Origin: Chitinophagaceae bacterium
Lineage (GTDB): Bacteria; Bacteroidota; Bacteroidia; Chitinophagales; Chitinophagaceae
NCBI GenBank assembly: GCA_014379345.1
Contig: JACMLY010000019.1
Location: 1 to 55,763, forward strand
DNA length: 55,763 nucleotides
Reading direction: 5' to 3'
Positions within the stretch are counted from its first letter, which is position 1. The number at the start of each line of letters is the position of its first letter. The notes beneath the pieces were generated by a model. The model was given only the letters and a program-made list of their open reading frames with translations, did not search any database and was not told where the DNA came from. Of this stretch, positions 34,573 to 43,273 are shown piece after piece. Both the position numbers and the translations under genes were made by a program.

Positions 34573-37500
34573 TCATACATTGATCAGATTGAATTGCAGA
34601 ACAACACTTGTTCCACTTGCTTTTTTGCCGGATTCTTTCAGATCAGATATTACAAGACTGCAGTTCATATCATATTTTTCATTGATTATATTGACACGTT
34701 TCTGCAAATTTTCAAGCCCTACAGATTTATGAGGCGGCCTGGTTTTTTCTTTTGATTTTTCTGACCTGTGGATGCCGATACCATTGTCTTCAACTGTACA
34801 GGTAATCATATTCGCATCCTGGGTAAAACTAATCAGGATCTTTTTTTCCGCTTCTGCCTGCATGAGGCCGTGCCAGATGGCATTTTCTACCAGTGGCTGT
34901 ATCATCATGGACGGAATGGTGGTTTCGGCAACATCAATATTTTTACTGATGTAAATGCTGTAGGTAAATGAATCATCAAAACGCAGTTGTTCCATCTCGA
35001 GATACGTTCGCAGGTATTGTATGTTTTCAGCGAGCGTAACGAATACTTCTTTTGAATGATCCAGGGTCATGCGGATCATCAGCGCAAACTTACTCAGGTA
35101 TCTCGATGCTTTTTCATTGTCTCCGTCAAGGATCATCCACTTTATACTGTTCAGTGCATTAAAAACAAAATGAGGATTCATCTGTGACTGGAGCGCGGAA
35201 AGACGTGCTTCAGCCAGTTGTTCATTGATATTAGCCAGTTCCTTTCGCTTGGCATCCAGTGATTGCTCTGATTCGATCTGTTTAAGTTTATTACCGATAA
35301 GCGTTGCAATCGTTGTCAGTATTTTTATATCCCTCTCACTGAAGTAATTGGGCAGATGATGCTCGGAATCAATGATACCCAGTAATTCGTCGTTATGAAT
35401 GATTGGGACGCATAATTCACTTAACCGGAATTCATCATCCACACGATAGCGTTTATCTACTCTCGTATCATTTAATAATATTGGCTGTAGGCTTTGTATC
35501 ACGTGACCTACAATTCCCTGACCCGGCAATACATCAAAAACCTGGGTGGAAATAACTTCCGGTTTCCCTTTAGGACCAAATGCTGCTTTTTGAACCATTT
35601 TTGTCTGGTCGTCATTCCACAGATAGATTATGCAGTCTTCATAATTCATTCTCCCTATTAGATTTTCGGTAACATCCCATAGCACTTCTTCTTCTGTTTT
35701 TTTGCTTGTGAGGGAAGAAGAAAAATAATTACTGATCTGTTCCAGTTCAAACTGATTTTTATAATGATCGGCTTTTAATTTCTGCAGATTTGTTTTTTCC
35801 ATTTCTTTTTTTCTCACTGATCCTATTCGCCATTTGATCAATGAAAAGACCAGCAACAACACCAGAGCCAGCATAGTAACAATAAACCAATCTTTTTGCC
35901 AGAGGGGAGGTAGCACTATAATACTCATTTCATGTACCTGTTCCGGCCAGCGGTTATTGGGCGAGTACGCCTTTACCTGTACATAGTGTGTGCCTGGTGA
36001 AAGATTTGAAATGTTGAATGAAGGCTGGCTTCCAATTTGCATCCATTCAGTATTATTTTTTTTCAATATCCGATAAGCAAATCGCTGGCTGTTGCCATCG
36101 GAAAAATTGATCGCGCCGATTGTCATTCTTATTTCATTGTCATCCCATGACGTAGTGATTTGTTTATCCGGCAGAAAAATATTTTTATGGCCACCTATAA
36201 TCAGGCTTTCTACGAATATCTGCGGTGGTAGCTTTCTGCGCAGTATCTCATGTGGATTGAAACGTACGAACGCCGTGGAAAAGCCAATGTACAGTTGCTG
36301 AAGTTCCCTGTCATAAAAAAACTTTGCGCCTCTTATAACCGGCATATCAGGGAATCCATCATCCTTCCCGAAACTTACGATCCGGAAAGTTTCAAGGTCC
36401 ATACAGGCTATACCTGAATAACAGGCGAGCCAGAGCTTGTTTCCAACTATCGTCATGGATGCAATATCATTACCCGGCAATCCATCACCCCGGGTAAAAT
36501 GACGAAACTTTCGTGTGTTGATATCGTAAGCAGCCAAACCATTGTTGTAGCTGTTGAACCAGACCCTGTTTTTATTATCTATCACCAATGAATTGATCTG
36601 CTTATCGGGCATTTTGATATAGGGAAACGAATCCAACACCAGGTCAAAACTATCCAGCGTAGTATTGTACCGGGCCAATGCATGACCAGACATCCAAATG
36701 TTTCCTGCTGTATCTTCCTCAATAGCAATAGGAACACTTAACAAGCGCGGATGATTCGGAAACACCTTAAAAATCTTCGATTTGGGATCATACCTGTAAA
36801 TAAAGTTGGCGCTTATCCAGATTTTTCCCTGGAGGTCTTTATATATATCATTTGTCCAGTCGCTTTTATAATCCCATTTCGGAGGAATTATCTCCGTTAG
36901 TCTTTCAGAATTCCTGTTGAAGAGCAATAGGGGTCCGTTTGTGCCTAATAGTAAGGTAGAACCATCCACCGGTATGATGGCACGGATGTGGTTAGCGGTG
37001 GCGTTTTTTTTATGAAGAACCTGTCGTCCCGGTTGAAGTGTTTTCTTATTAAATAGGAATAATCCTCCACCTCCACGGATCCCTGCGTATATCTTGTCTG
37101 AAGAAACATAAATATCGTCGACTTTGGTATCAGGATATTCAACATCCATTCCTGACGGTAACATGGCTGTCTGCACCTGTGATTTTGGGAGATTTTGACG
37201 GAACAATCCCCGGTTGGTTGTTATCCAGAGATTGTTCTCTTTATCTTTTAATAACGATGTGCAGACATATGAGTCAAAGTATTTTTCGGGGTATAGTTGA
37301 ATAGCGCCGGATGAAGGGTAGAAACGAACTTTAAAAAAACCAGATTGATGACTCGTTAAATAGAACGTTGTATCGCTTACCGTTATCAGCCTGGAACGCC
37401 AGTTAAATTCGGTTCTGGCCGGTTTGAATGGTAGCTTTGAAACTGTCTTTTTATTTTCAATGGTATTAAAGTAGAAAAGGCTGTCGGTATCGATTTTGTG

Positions 37501-38229
37501 AATAAAAAAATGCCCCCGCTTTGGCTGAAAAAATGAATAATACGTATTAGCGCCGGGAAGTAGTTCAGCCAGTATCGGACAATCATCGGCCGTCATTTTT
37601 GTAACCTTCTTTTTCCCTTTGTCGTATACATAAAAGCCATCATTAGATGTGATGAGCAATCGGCTGCTATCCAGTTCAAACAGTTCCCTTCCCCAATAAA
37701 AATGTTCAACGGGAACTTCTTCTTCGCTGTAGTAGTCAAATCGCGACAGCAATGTATAGTTCTCATCATAGTGGTAAAACCCCGACCGGGAGAGAATATA
37801 AAGATGACCATTTGCATCACCGATCACCCTTTGGATCATGTTGAATTTAAATTGGTATTGCAGCTTGTGATAAGGAATGAAAAGGTTTCGCGTGCTCCCT
37901 GTTTTTGTATCGATGATATGCAAGCCCACTGTTAATGCAGCGAGACGGTGCTGATCCAGCCAGGTCAGGCGTGCTATGTTTTCTGCAGGCAGTGAAAGAC
38001 TATCGTCATTGCTGTGAAATTGAACAAAGCGGCTGCCATTGTACCTGTTCAATCCCGCTGCAGTGGCGATCCATACATAACCTCTGGCGTCCTGTGCGAT
38101 ACCCGTAACGGTGTTGTCCGACATTCCCGATGCAATGGTGTAATGATCAAAGTAATTTTCTGTCAGTTGCTGACCAAACAGGTGAGATGCCGGAAATAAG
38201 AATATTATCAGTAAATATTGCCGGGCCAT
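34573..38229 (-). CDS. Sensor histidine kinase with periplasmic propeller and cytoplasmic GAF domain
   Basis: In this 1218-residue protein, the signal peptide (IIFLFPASHLFGQQ) is followed by two-component-regulator propeller repeats over about 25-690 (GIAQDARGYVWIATAAGLNR, and many I-D--N-(I/R)-W-(S/F/T) repeats) and a Y_Y_Y domain (about 700-770). One membrane helix lies at about 779-802. The cytoplasmic part has a GAF domain (about 830-983, ending with YFSERDIKILTTIATLIGNK). A LytS-type His_kinase domain carries the phosphorylated His in QMNPHFVFNALNSIKW near 1020, and the HATPase has PLVENAIWHGL near 1110. It likely senses an extracellular glycan or other ligand in the periplasm, modulated by a cytoplasmic GAF signal, and phosphorylates the downstream LytTR regulator. 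Confidence 0.93.
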   Translation of the reverse strand: MARQYLLIIFLFPASHLFGQQLTENYFDHYTIASGMSDNTVTGIAQDARGYVWIATAAGLNRYNGSRFVQFHSNDDSLSLPAENIARLTWLDQHRLAALTVGLHIIDTKTGSTRNLFIPYHKLQYQFKFNMIQRVIGDANGHLYILSRSGFYHYDENYTLLSRFDYYSEEEVPVEHFYWGRELFELDSSRLLITSNDGFYVYDKGKKKVTKMTADDCPILAELLPGANTYYSFFQPKRGHFFIHKIDTDSLFYFNTIENKKTVSKLPFKPARTEFNWRSRLITVSDTTFYLTSHQSGFFKVRFYPSSGAIQLYPEKYFDSYVCTSLLKDKENNLWITTNRGLFRQNLPKSQVQTAMLPSGMDVEYPDTKVDDIYVSSDKIYAGIRGGGGLFLFNKKTLQPGRQVLHKKNATANHIRAIIPVDGSTLLLGTNGPLLLFNRNSERLTEIIPPKWDYKSDWTNDIYKDLQGKIWISANFIYRYDPKSKIFKVFPNHPRLLSVPIAIEEDTAGNIWMSGHALARYNTTLDSFDLVLDSFPYIKMPDKQINSLVIDNKNRVWFNSYNNGLAAYDINTRKFRHFTRGDGLPGNDIASMTIVGNKLWLACYSGIACMDLETFRIVSFGKDDGFPDMPVIRGAKFFYDRELQQLYIGFSTAFVRFNPHEILRRKLPPQIFVESLIIGGHKNIFLPDKQITTSWDDNEIRMTIGAINFSDGNSQRFAYRILKKNNTEWMQIGSQPSFNISNLSPGTHYVQVKAYSPNNRWPEQVHEMSIIVLPPLWQKDWFIVTMLALVLLLVFSLIKWRIGSVRKKEMEKTNLQKLKADHYKNQFELEQISNYFSSSLTSKKTEEEVLWDVTENLIGRMNYEDCIIYLWNDDQTKMVQKAAFGPKGKPEVISTQVFDVLPGQGIVGHVIQSLQPILLNDTRVDKRYRVDDEFRLSELCVPIIHNDELLGIIDSEHHLPNYFSERDIKILTTIATLIGNKLKQIESEQSLDAKRKELANINEQLAEARLSALQSQMNPHFVFNALNSIKWMILDGDNEKASRYLSKFALMIRMTLDHSKEVFVTLAENIQYLRTYLEMEQLRFDDSFTYSIYISKNIDVAETTIPSMMIQPLVENAIWHGLMQAEAEKKILISFTQDANMITCTVEDNGIGIHRSEKSKEKTRPPHKSVGLENLQKRVNIINEKYDMNCSLVISDLKESGKKASGTSVVLQFNLINV

Positions 38230-38546
38230 CGGGTGAAGTTGTTTATTTATTAAAGATAGAAAAGTTGATGCGTAAATATTCGCGCCGCAGTAAGTTCATG
38301 AAGCCTTCAGCCGTTGGGCGAACTAACCCCACCGTTCGATCCCTCTTTCCCGCGGATTGGAAAAACTAAACGCCAAAATATTTTTTTTCACTGTTTCCGA
38401 AAGGAAAAAAAGGATTACCGTTTGGAAGAAGTTGGCTTCGAGAGGCTGCGGATGTTCCTACTTTGCGTCCGTTTCAAATAAGCAGAATCTGTTAGCTGCA
38501 GAAAATTATCAAATCAACCTAACAGTAACCATTAAACCTTACAAAA
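38230..38546. other. Intergenic region between divergent kinase and methyltransferase genes
   Basis: This 317-bp region is divergent and so should carry promoters for both genes. It has A/T homopolymer tracts (near 38380-38412) and no ORF with recognisable motifs. No clear operator symmetry was found. Confidence 0.4.
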
Positions 38547-39332
38547 ATGCAAACAAAAGAAGTACAAGGTAAACTTTGGAGCACTGCTCCGGCCGATTGG
38601 GCCAAACACCTGGAGCCAACATTTATTCCAATGTACACGGCTGTTTTAAACCGCCTCGATCTGAATGAAGAAAAAATGGTATTGGATGCCGGATGCGGGT
38701 CGGGTCTATTTTTAAGCATGGTCGTTCACACCGGAGCAGCAATCCATGGCGTTGACGCTGCACCCGGTCTTTTAGCGGTGAGCAAAAAAAGATTACCCGG
38801 CGTCACTTTATTGATCGAAGACCTCGAAGCCATTCCATTCAGCAATGAAACCTTTGATGTTGTTACCGGGTTCAATTCATTTCAATATGCAGGTAGTTTT
38901 GAAAATGCGCTTGCCGAAGCACGACGTGTAACAAAGAAAAATGGGAAACTCGTAGTAGGTATCTGGGGTAAAGAAGAGGATTGCGATGCAGGTGTCATAT
39001 TAAAAGCTGTTGGCTCTTTGTTGCCACCGCCTCCACCAGGAACATCAGGGCCATTTGCATTAAGTGAAGATGGAAAAGTAGAAGCTATCTGCAAATCGGT
39101 TGGCCTGAATGTAATTGAAAAGCAAACGGTGTTTTGTCCCTGGCAGTTCGCCGGTGTTCAAGATCTCCTCGACGCATTTATGTGTACCGGACCTTGCGTA
39201 AAAGCTGCACAAATTGTCGGCGAGCAAAAAGTAAAACTGACAATTGCTGAAAAGGCCGAATCATTCCGCCTTGCGGGAGATATCTATTACATGCGCAATT
39301 TTTTTACGTTTTTCATTGCCGAAAAAATTTGA
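38547..39332 (+). CDS. Class I SAM-dependent methyltransferase
   Basis: In this 261-residue protein, motif I is VLDAGCGSGLFLSMV (about residues 47-61), followed by the acidic residue in IHGVDAAPGLLAVSKKRL. Motif II/III is ETFDVVTGFNSFQYAGSFE and motif IV is RRVTKKNGKLVVGIWG. This is the Methyltransf_11/25 (UbiE-like) type Rossmann fold, which binds S-adenosylmethionine and methylates a small molecule, lipid or protein. The substrate is unknown. The Pro-rich loop LLPPPPPGTSGPFALSE and the cysteines near the C-terminus (MCTGPC) may belong to a substrate lid. It is cytoplasmic and starts a co-directional run of single genes, divergent from the kinase. Confidence 0.88.
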   Translation: MQTKEVQGKLWSTAPADWAKHLEPTFIPMYTAVLNRLDLNEEKMVLDAGCGSGLFLSMVVHTGAAIHGVDAAPGLLAVSKKRLPGVTLLIEDLEAIPFSNETFDVVTGFNSFQYAGSFENALAEARRVTKKNGKLVVGIWGKEEDCDAGVILKAVGSLLPPPPPGTSGPFALSEDGKVEAICKSVGLNVIEKQTVFCPWQFAGVQDLLDAFMCTGPCVKAAQIVGEQKVKLTIAEKAESFRLAGDIYYMRNFFTFFIAEKI

Positions 39333-39460
39333 TTTGAAACCATTCCAATTCCTCAGGTATATGAAACAAGATCTCTTCATGCAGGCAGATCTTTATAACA
39401 AACTCATAAATATTTTTTCACTACTCTTCAAATTTCATTAAACAATTAAACTTATCAATT

Positions 39461-39961
39461 ATGAAAAAGACAGTCGTTTTATTTTTAGCATTTTTATTTA
39501 CAGCAATTTTTAATTATTCATCCGGACGGAGCACGGGTGATCCCATAAAACCGGACGAACCTAACGGTATTACCACCCTGGTAATAAACGCCGATGTAAC
39601 CGTAGTGCTTGTAAATAATGAAAAAGCAACACTGCAGGCAGCTGGCGGTAAGCACTTCACACAGCTTGTAACACTGAAAAAATCAGGTGATACCGTTGTG
39701 ATTGGTTCTACTAAAAACAGAAATCTTAAAGGATCGGGAATAGTTTATGTGCCCGCAAATCAGCTCCGCAATATCCAGGTCAACAGCGGAGCAAACGTCA
39801 GGTCACTATTTCCCCTGAGAATTCCAAAACTTGACGTTGTAGTGAATGGGGCGTGTACTTTGGCAATTTCCAATATCGGAGAGTTGAATATAGCTGAAAC
39901 CAAAGCCTATTTAATTGACAAGAGTACCAAAGTAAGTCAATTACCGGCAGGCGTTTTATAG
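39461..39961 (+). CDS. Short GIN-domain (DUF2807) exported protein
   Basis: This 166-residue protein has a signal peptide (KTVVLFLAFLFTAIFNYSSG). The mature part resembles the first half of a GIN/DUF2807 right-handed beta structure: GITTLVINADVTVVLVNNEK, then VIGSTKNRNLKGSGIVYVPA, LRNIQVNSGANVRS and LDVVVNGACTLAIS. GIN proteins are usually 200-240 residues with more 'V-G-S-(K/-)' ladder turns. This copy stops earlier, at SQLPAGVL, so it is a short or truncated version. No continuation in another frame was found downstream. Function in Bacteroidota is unknown; it is probably periplasmic or cell-surface. Confidence 0.65.
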   Translation: MKKTVVLFLAFLFTAIFNYSSGRSTGDPIKPDEPNGITTLVINADVTVVLVNNEKATLQAAGGKHFTQLVTLKKSGDTVVIGSTKNRNLKGSGIVYVPANQLRNIQVNSGANVRSLFPLRIPKLDVVVNGACTLAISNIGELNIAETKAYLIDKSTKVSQLPAGVL

Positions 39962-40154
39962 ATATAGATTCCGGCTTTAAAGAAGTATACTCAAAAATTA
40001 TTCCAATCAGTAAAAAGAAGTAATAAATTTCCTTCTCTTCATTCTTAATTCGTAATTGCGCGCAATAAGAATTGCCAGGGAGTTTACATTTCTTTTGAGT
40101 CTCCATAGACTCACCCAATCGACATACAATCTTTCACACACAAAACCTTTCAAC

Positions 40155-41501
40155 ATGACAACTACATCCTTTAAAATGAGCAGGCATTATATGCCCTCTT
40201 TGTTACTGACGGCAATCATTGCCGTTCTATTTCTAAGCGCTTGTAGAAAACCGGGCGATCATCACCACAATGGTCAAAGTTCTATGTACTCTTCGGAAGT
40301 GCTGGATAAATGGATGACCATGCAGGTGCGGCTGATGAAGAACTCTACAGGAATTCCTAACCAGGCCTTTTCCAGACCTTATGTATACACAGGCATAGCA
40401 GCGCTTGAATCATTGGCGCCCGGTCTTGCAGGGCATACAAACTGGTATAGGAAGTGGAATGGCTTATCCGGCCTGCCATCAGCGCAACATTCTGTGCGGT
40501 ATTATTACCCTGCGAATGTAAATGCAGCAATGGCTGCCATCAATAAAGCATTATTTCCTAACGCAAACAGTGCCGATAAAATGGCCATTGATTCTTTGGA
40601 GGCAGCATTGAACGAAAGTTTTCTTGCAAAGCAATCACAGTCTATTCTTACCACCTCTGCAGCGTTTGGGAAAGCAGTAGCTGCTGCCGTATTCAACTGG
40701 TCAGAATCAGACGGTTATAAGAATGCCAGCAACGCTTATTCGCCACCGGTAGGGCCGGGTTTGTGGGTCGCAACAGCGCCTGCTTTTGCCAATGCTGCTT
40801 CACCATACTGGGGCAATAATCGCACGGTGATCGCAGGTAGCATCCATAATACTCAACCCGGGGCTCCGACAGCTTATTCCACTGAGCCGGGTTCGCCTTT
40901 CTACCAGATGGTAAAACAGGTTTACGATGTGTCACAAAATCTGACTGACGATCAAAAATCAATGGCCCTGTTTTGGAGAGATGTACCAGGCGTAACATCG
41001 CCGGGTCACTGGTTAAGTATTTTACAACAGGTGGTACGCCAGACCAAAACACGGCTTGATAAAGCAGCTTTGGCCTATGCGCTTACTGGTGCAGCCATCA
41101 ATGATGGGTTGATCAGCTGCTGGAAAACAAAATATCATTATAATTTGGTTCGGCCGATCACGTATATCCGGGATGTAATCGGACACACTTCATGGAATTC
41201 TTACCTGACTACACCTGCCCATCCTGAGTATTCTTCGGCGCATTCCGTTCTTTCGGCAGCAGCCGCGGCAGTTTTTAAGGAGTTGTTTGGAAATATTGGA
41301 TCTTTTACAGATCACACCTATGATTATTTAGGCTTTGCCCCAAGAACATATACTTCTTTTACAGCCATTGGTGAGGAAGCCGCACAATCCAGATTGTACG
41401 GAGGCATACATTTCCAGGAAACATTTAAAATTGGTCTTATTCAGGGACGGAAAGTGGCCGCTAATATTCTTTCTGCTGAGGAGGATCAAAAGAAAGAATA
41501 A
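40155..41501 (+). CDS. Vanadium-dependent haloperoxidase / PAP2-like lipoprotein
   Basis: This 448-residue protein starts at ATG 40155 (an in-frame ATG at 40176 is also possible). The lipobox is in IIAVLFLSACRK. Three conserved phosphate/vanadate-site blocks are present: KYHYNLVRP (Lys-x6-Arg), EYSSAHSVLSA (Ser-Ala-His, where the classical enzymes have Ser-Gly-His) and SRLYGGIHFQ (Arg-x5-His). Their order and spacing fit vanadium chloroperoxidase-like proteins and the related PAP2 phosphatases. The protein may oxidise halides with peroxide or act as a phosphatase; sequence alone does not decide. It is anchored at the membrane facing the periplasm or surface. The local HHHH near the N-terminus (GDHHHNGQ) is unremarkable. 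Confidence 0.8.
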   Translation: MTTTSFKMSRHYMPSLLLTAIIAVLFLSACRKPGDHHHNGQSSMYSSEVLDKWMTMQVRLMKNSTGIPNQAFSRPYVYTGIAALESLAPGLAGHTNWYRKWNGLSGLPSAQHSVRYYYPANVNAAMAAINKALFPNANSADKMAIDSLEAALNESFLAKQSQSILTTSAAFGKAVAAAVFNWSESDGYKNASNAYSPPVGPGLWVATAPAFANAASPYWGNNRTVIAGSIHNTQPGAPTAYSTEPGSPFYQMVKQVYDVSQNLTDDQKSMALFWRDVPGVTSPGHWLSILQQVVRQTKTRLDKAALAYALTGAAINDGLISCWKTKYHYNLVRPITYIRDVIGHTSWNSYLTTPAHPEYSSAHSVLSAAAAAVFKELFGNIGSFTDHTYDYLGFAPRTYTSFTAIGEEAAQSRLYGGIHFQETFKIGLIQGRKVAANILSAEEDQKKE

Positions 41502-41902
41502 ATTTTTAGGATGTTCATGATTAATGACCTGTTATAAAAGCAGGTAATAAAGCAGTAGCCCGCCATGCGACAACGCAGAGCAAGTCGGACTGCTGCTTTT
41601 CTTATTTCTCCATCCGCTAAATAGTGTCTTAAAAAGGTGATTTTGACAGTAATATTGAACTGCTGGCAAAAATTCACATAAATAATTTATACTTATTGAT
41701 TTAACTTGCATTTCGGAATGTCCCCCGGGCCATGATATTGGATCGTTTCTACTTGCGGGGGGGGATCGATTCTAACGATCTGTGTAACGTGACCACACCA
41801 AATCTGGCATGATGCTTACAACGGAATTGTTGAATAATTCAACATTCTTTTCGATTGCTTGTCTACTTTTATATATATAACCTGTAAGAAACAGGTGGAT
41901 AA
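41502..41902. other. Leader region of the efflux operon
   Basis: This 401-bp region holds no credible gene. It holds ACCTG-N9-CAGGT (41527-41545) just after the haloperoxidase stop, a G8 homopolymer (41757-41764), an AT-rich TATATATATA stretch ending near 41878, and ACCTGT-N5-ACAGGT (41880-41896) overlapping the TolC ribosome-binding site. Confidence 0.5.
41880..41896 (+). promoter_or_regulatory. Hairpin overlapping the TolC-like gene's ribosome-binding site
   Basis: ACCTGT-AAGAA-ACAGGT is a perfect 6-bp stem. The right arm contributes AGG of the AGGTGG purine-rich sequence 6 nt before ATG 41903, so folding would hide the ribosome-binding site. It could equally be a protein operator. A similar half-site pair stands at 41527-41545. 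Confidence 0.35.
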
Positions 41903-43264
41903 ATGTGTTTTATGGATAGTTCAGTTTCAGGAGTAACGGGCAAGGTTTCTGCAATTAAGAAGTTATGGCTGATCATTTTATTGTTGCCGGGTTTTCTTTC
42001 TGCACAGCAGGGTAGTAACGATAGTATATTGCAAAATGCAACACTCGAAAATGTAGTGCGCTATGCGATGCAAAGAAATCCCGCGCTTAAAAATGCATTG
42101 CTGGACCAGGAAATAACCGAAGCGATTATCAAAAGCAAACTGGCCGACTGGTATCCGCAGCTTAACTTTAACTACACGCTTCAACACAATTTTCAACTGC
42201 CTACTGCCAACTTTAACGGCCAATTCATAAATATCGGTCTCCAAAATACTTCAGGGGCGCAATTTGGCCTTACTCAAAACGTGTTCAACAGAGAGGTGCT
42301 ATTGGCGTCGCGGACAGCCAGAGATGTAAGATTACAATCGCAGCAAAACACTACAAATCAAAAAATAAATATTGCGGTGCTCGTCAGTAAGGCTTTCTAT
42401 GATGTGTTGCTGACGGCACAACAGTTACGCGTAACAGAGGAAGATATCAACAGGATAGATCTGAGTCTAAAAGATGCATTTTACCGGTACCAAAGTGGTA
42501 TCACCGATAAAACAGATTACAAACGCGCTACCATTACGTTGAATAATGCCAACGCTCAAAAAAAGAATGGCGAGGAATCGCTGAAAGCAAAATACGCTTA
42601 TCTCAAAGAATTAATGGGCTATCCGGCCGCACAGGATGTAGAACTGCAGTATGATACCGCGCAATTGGAAAAAGAAATATATATCGATACGCTTCAAACA
42701 ATAACCTATAATAACAGGATAGAATTTCAATTACTGCAAACGCAAAAAAACCTGTTGCAGTACAATCTAAAATACAATCAATGGAGTTTCTTGCCCGATG
42801 TGTCACTGTTCGGCAACTACAGCCTTAATTACCTGAATGATAATTTTTCAAAAATATACAACAAAAGTTTTCCAAATTCCTATGCAGGTTTGCTTTTAGG
42901 TATTCCTATATTCCAGGGAGGTAAGAGGGTGCAGCAGGTACGACAGGCACGATTTCAATTATTGCAGGTAGACAATACCATATTGGACCTTCAAAATAAA
43001 TTTAACACAGCGTATGTACAGGCGCTGGCAGCTTATAAAAGCAACTTTTACAATTACCAGAGCCAGCAGGAAAATGTTGCCCTGGCAAAAGAAGTGTATG
43101 ATATTATTCAGCTCCAGTACCGTTCGGGTATAAAAACTTATTTGGAAGTGATCAATGCTGAGACAGACCTGCGCACTTCGCAGATCAATTTTTACAATGC
43201 TTTGTACCAGGTACTTTCCAGTAAAATTGAAGTTCAACAATCATTAGGAAATATTCGCTATTAA
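41903..43264 (+). CDS. TolC-family outer-membrane efflux protein
   Basis: This 453-residue protein has a signal peptide ending LLLPGFLSAQQ. The OEP architecture is duplicated: the first repeat includes VRYAMQRNPALKNALLDQEI and the periplasmic helices; the second includes FLPDVSLFGNYSLNYLND, GIPIFQGGKRVQQVRQARFQ and QYRSGIKTYLEVINAETDLR. It forms the trimeric outer-membrane duct of a tripartite pump whose adaptor and permease follow. The gap to the adaptor is 9 bp, so the two are co-transcribed. ATG 41903 is used; ATG 41912 is an alternative. It has no lipobox, unlike many OprM-type relatives. Confidence 0.93.
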   Translation: MCFMDSSVSGVTGKVSAIKKLWLIILLLPGFLSAQQGSNDSILQNATLENVVRYAMQRNPALKNALLDQEITEAIIKSKLADWYPQLNFNYTLQHNFQLPTANFNGQFINIGLQNTSGAQFGLTQNVFNREVLLASRTARDVRLQSQQNTTNQKINIAVLVSKAFYDVLLTAQQLRVTEEDINRIDLSLKDAFYRYQSGITDKTDYKRATITLNNANAQKKNGEESLKAKYAYLKELMGYPAAQDVELQYDTAQLEKEIYIDTLQTITYNNRIEFQLLQTQKNLLQYNLKYNQWSFLPDVSLFGNYSLNYLNDNFSKIYNKSFPNSYAGLLLGIPIFQGGKRVQQVRQARFQLLQVDNTILDLQNKFNTAYVQALAAYKSNFYNYQSQQENVALAKEVYDIIQLQYRSGIKTYLEVINAETDLRTSQINFYNALYQVLSSKIEVQQSLGNIRY

Positions 43265-43273
43265 AACGATATT

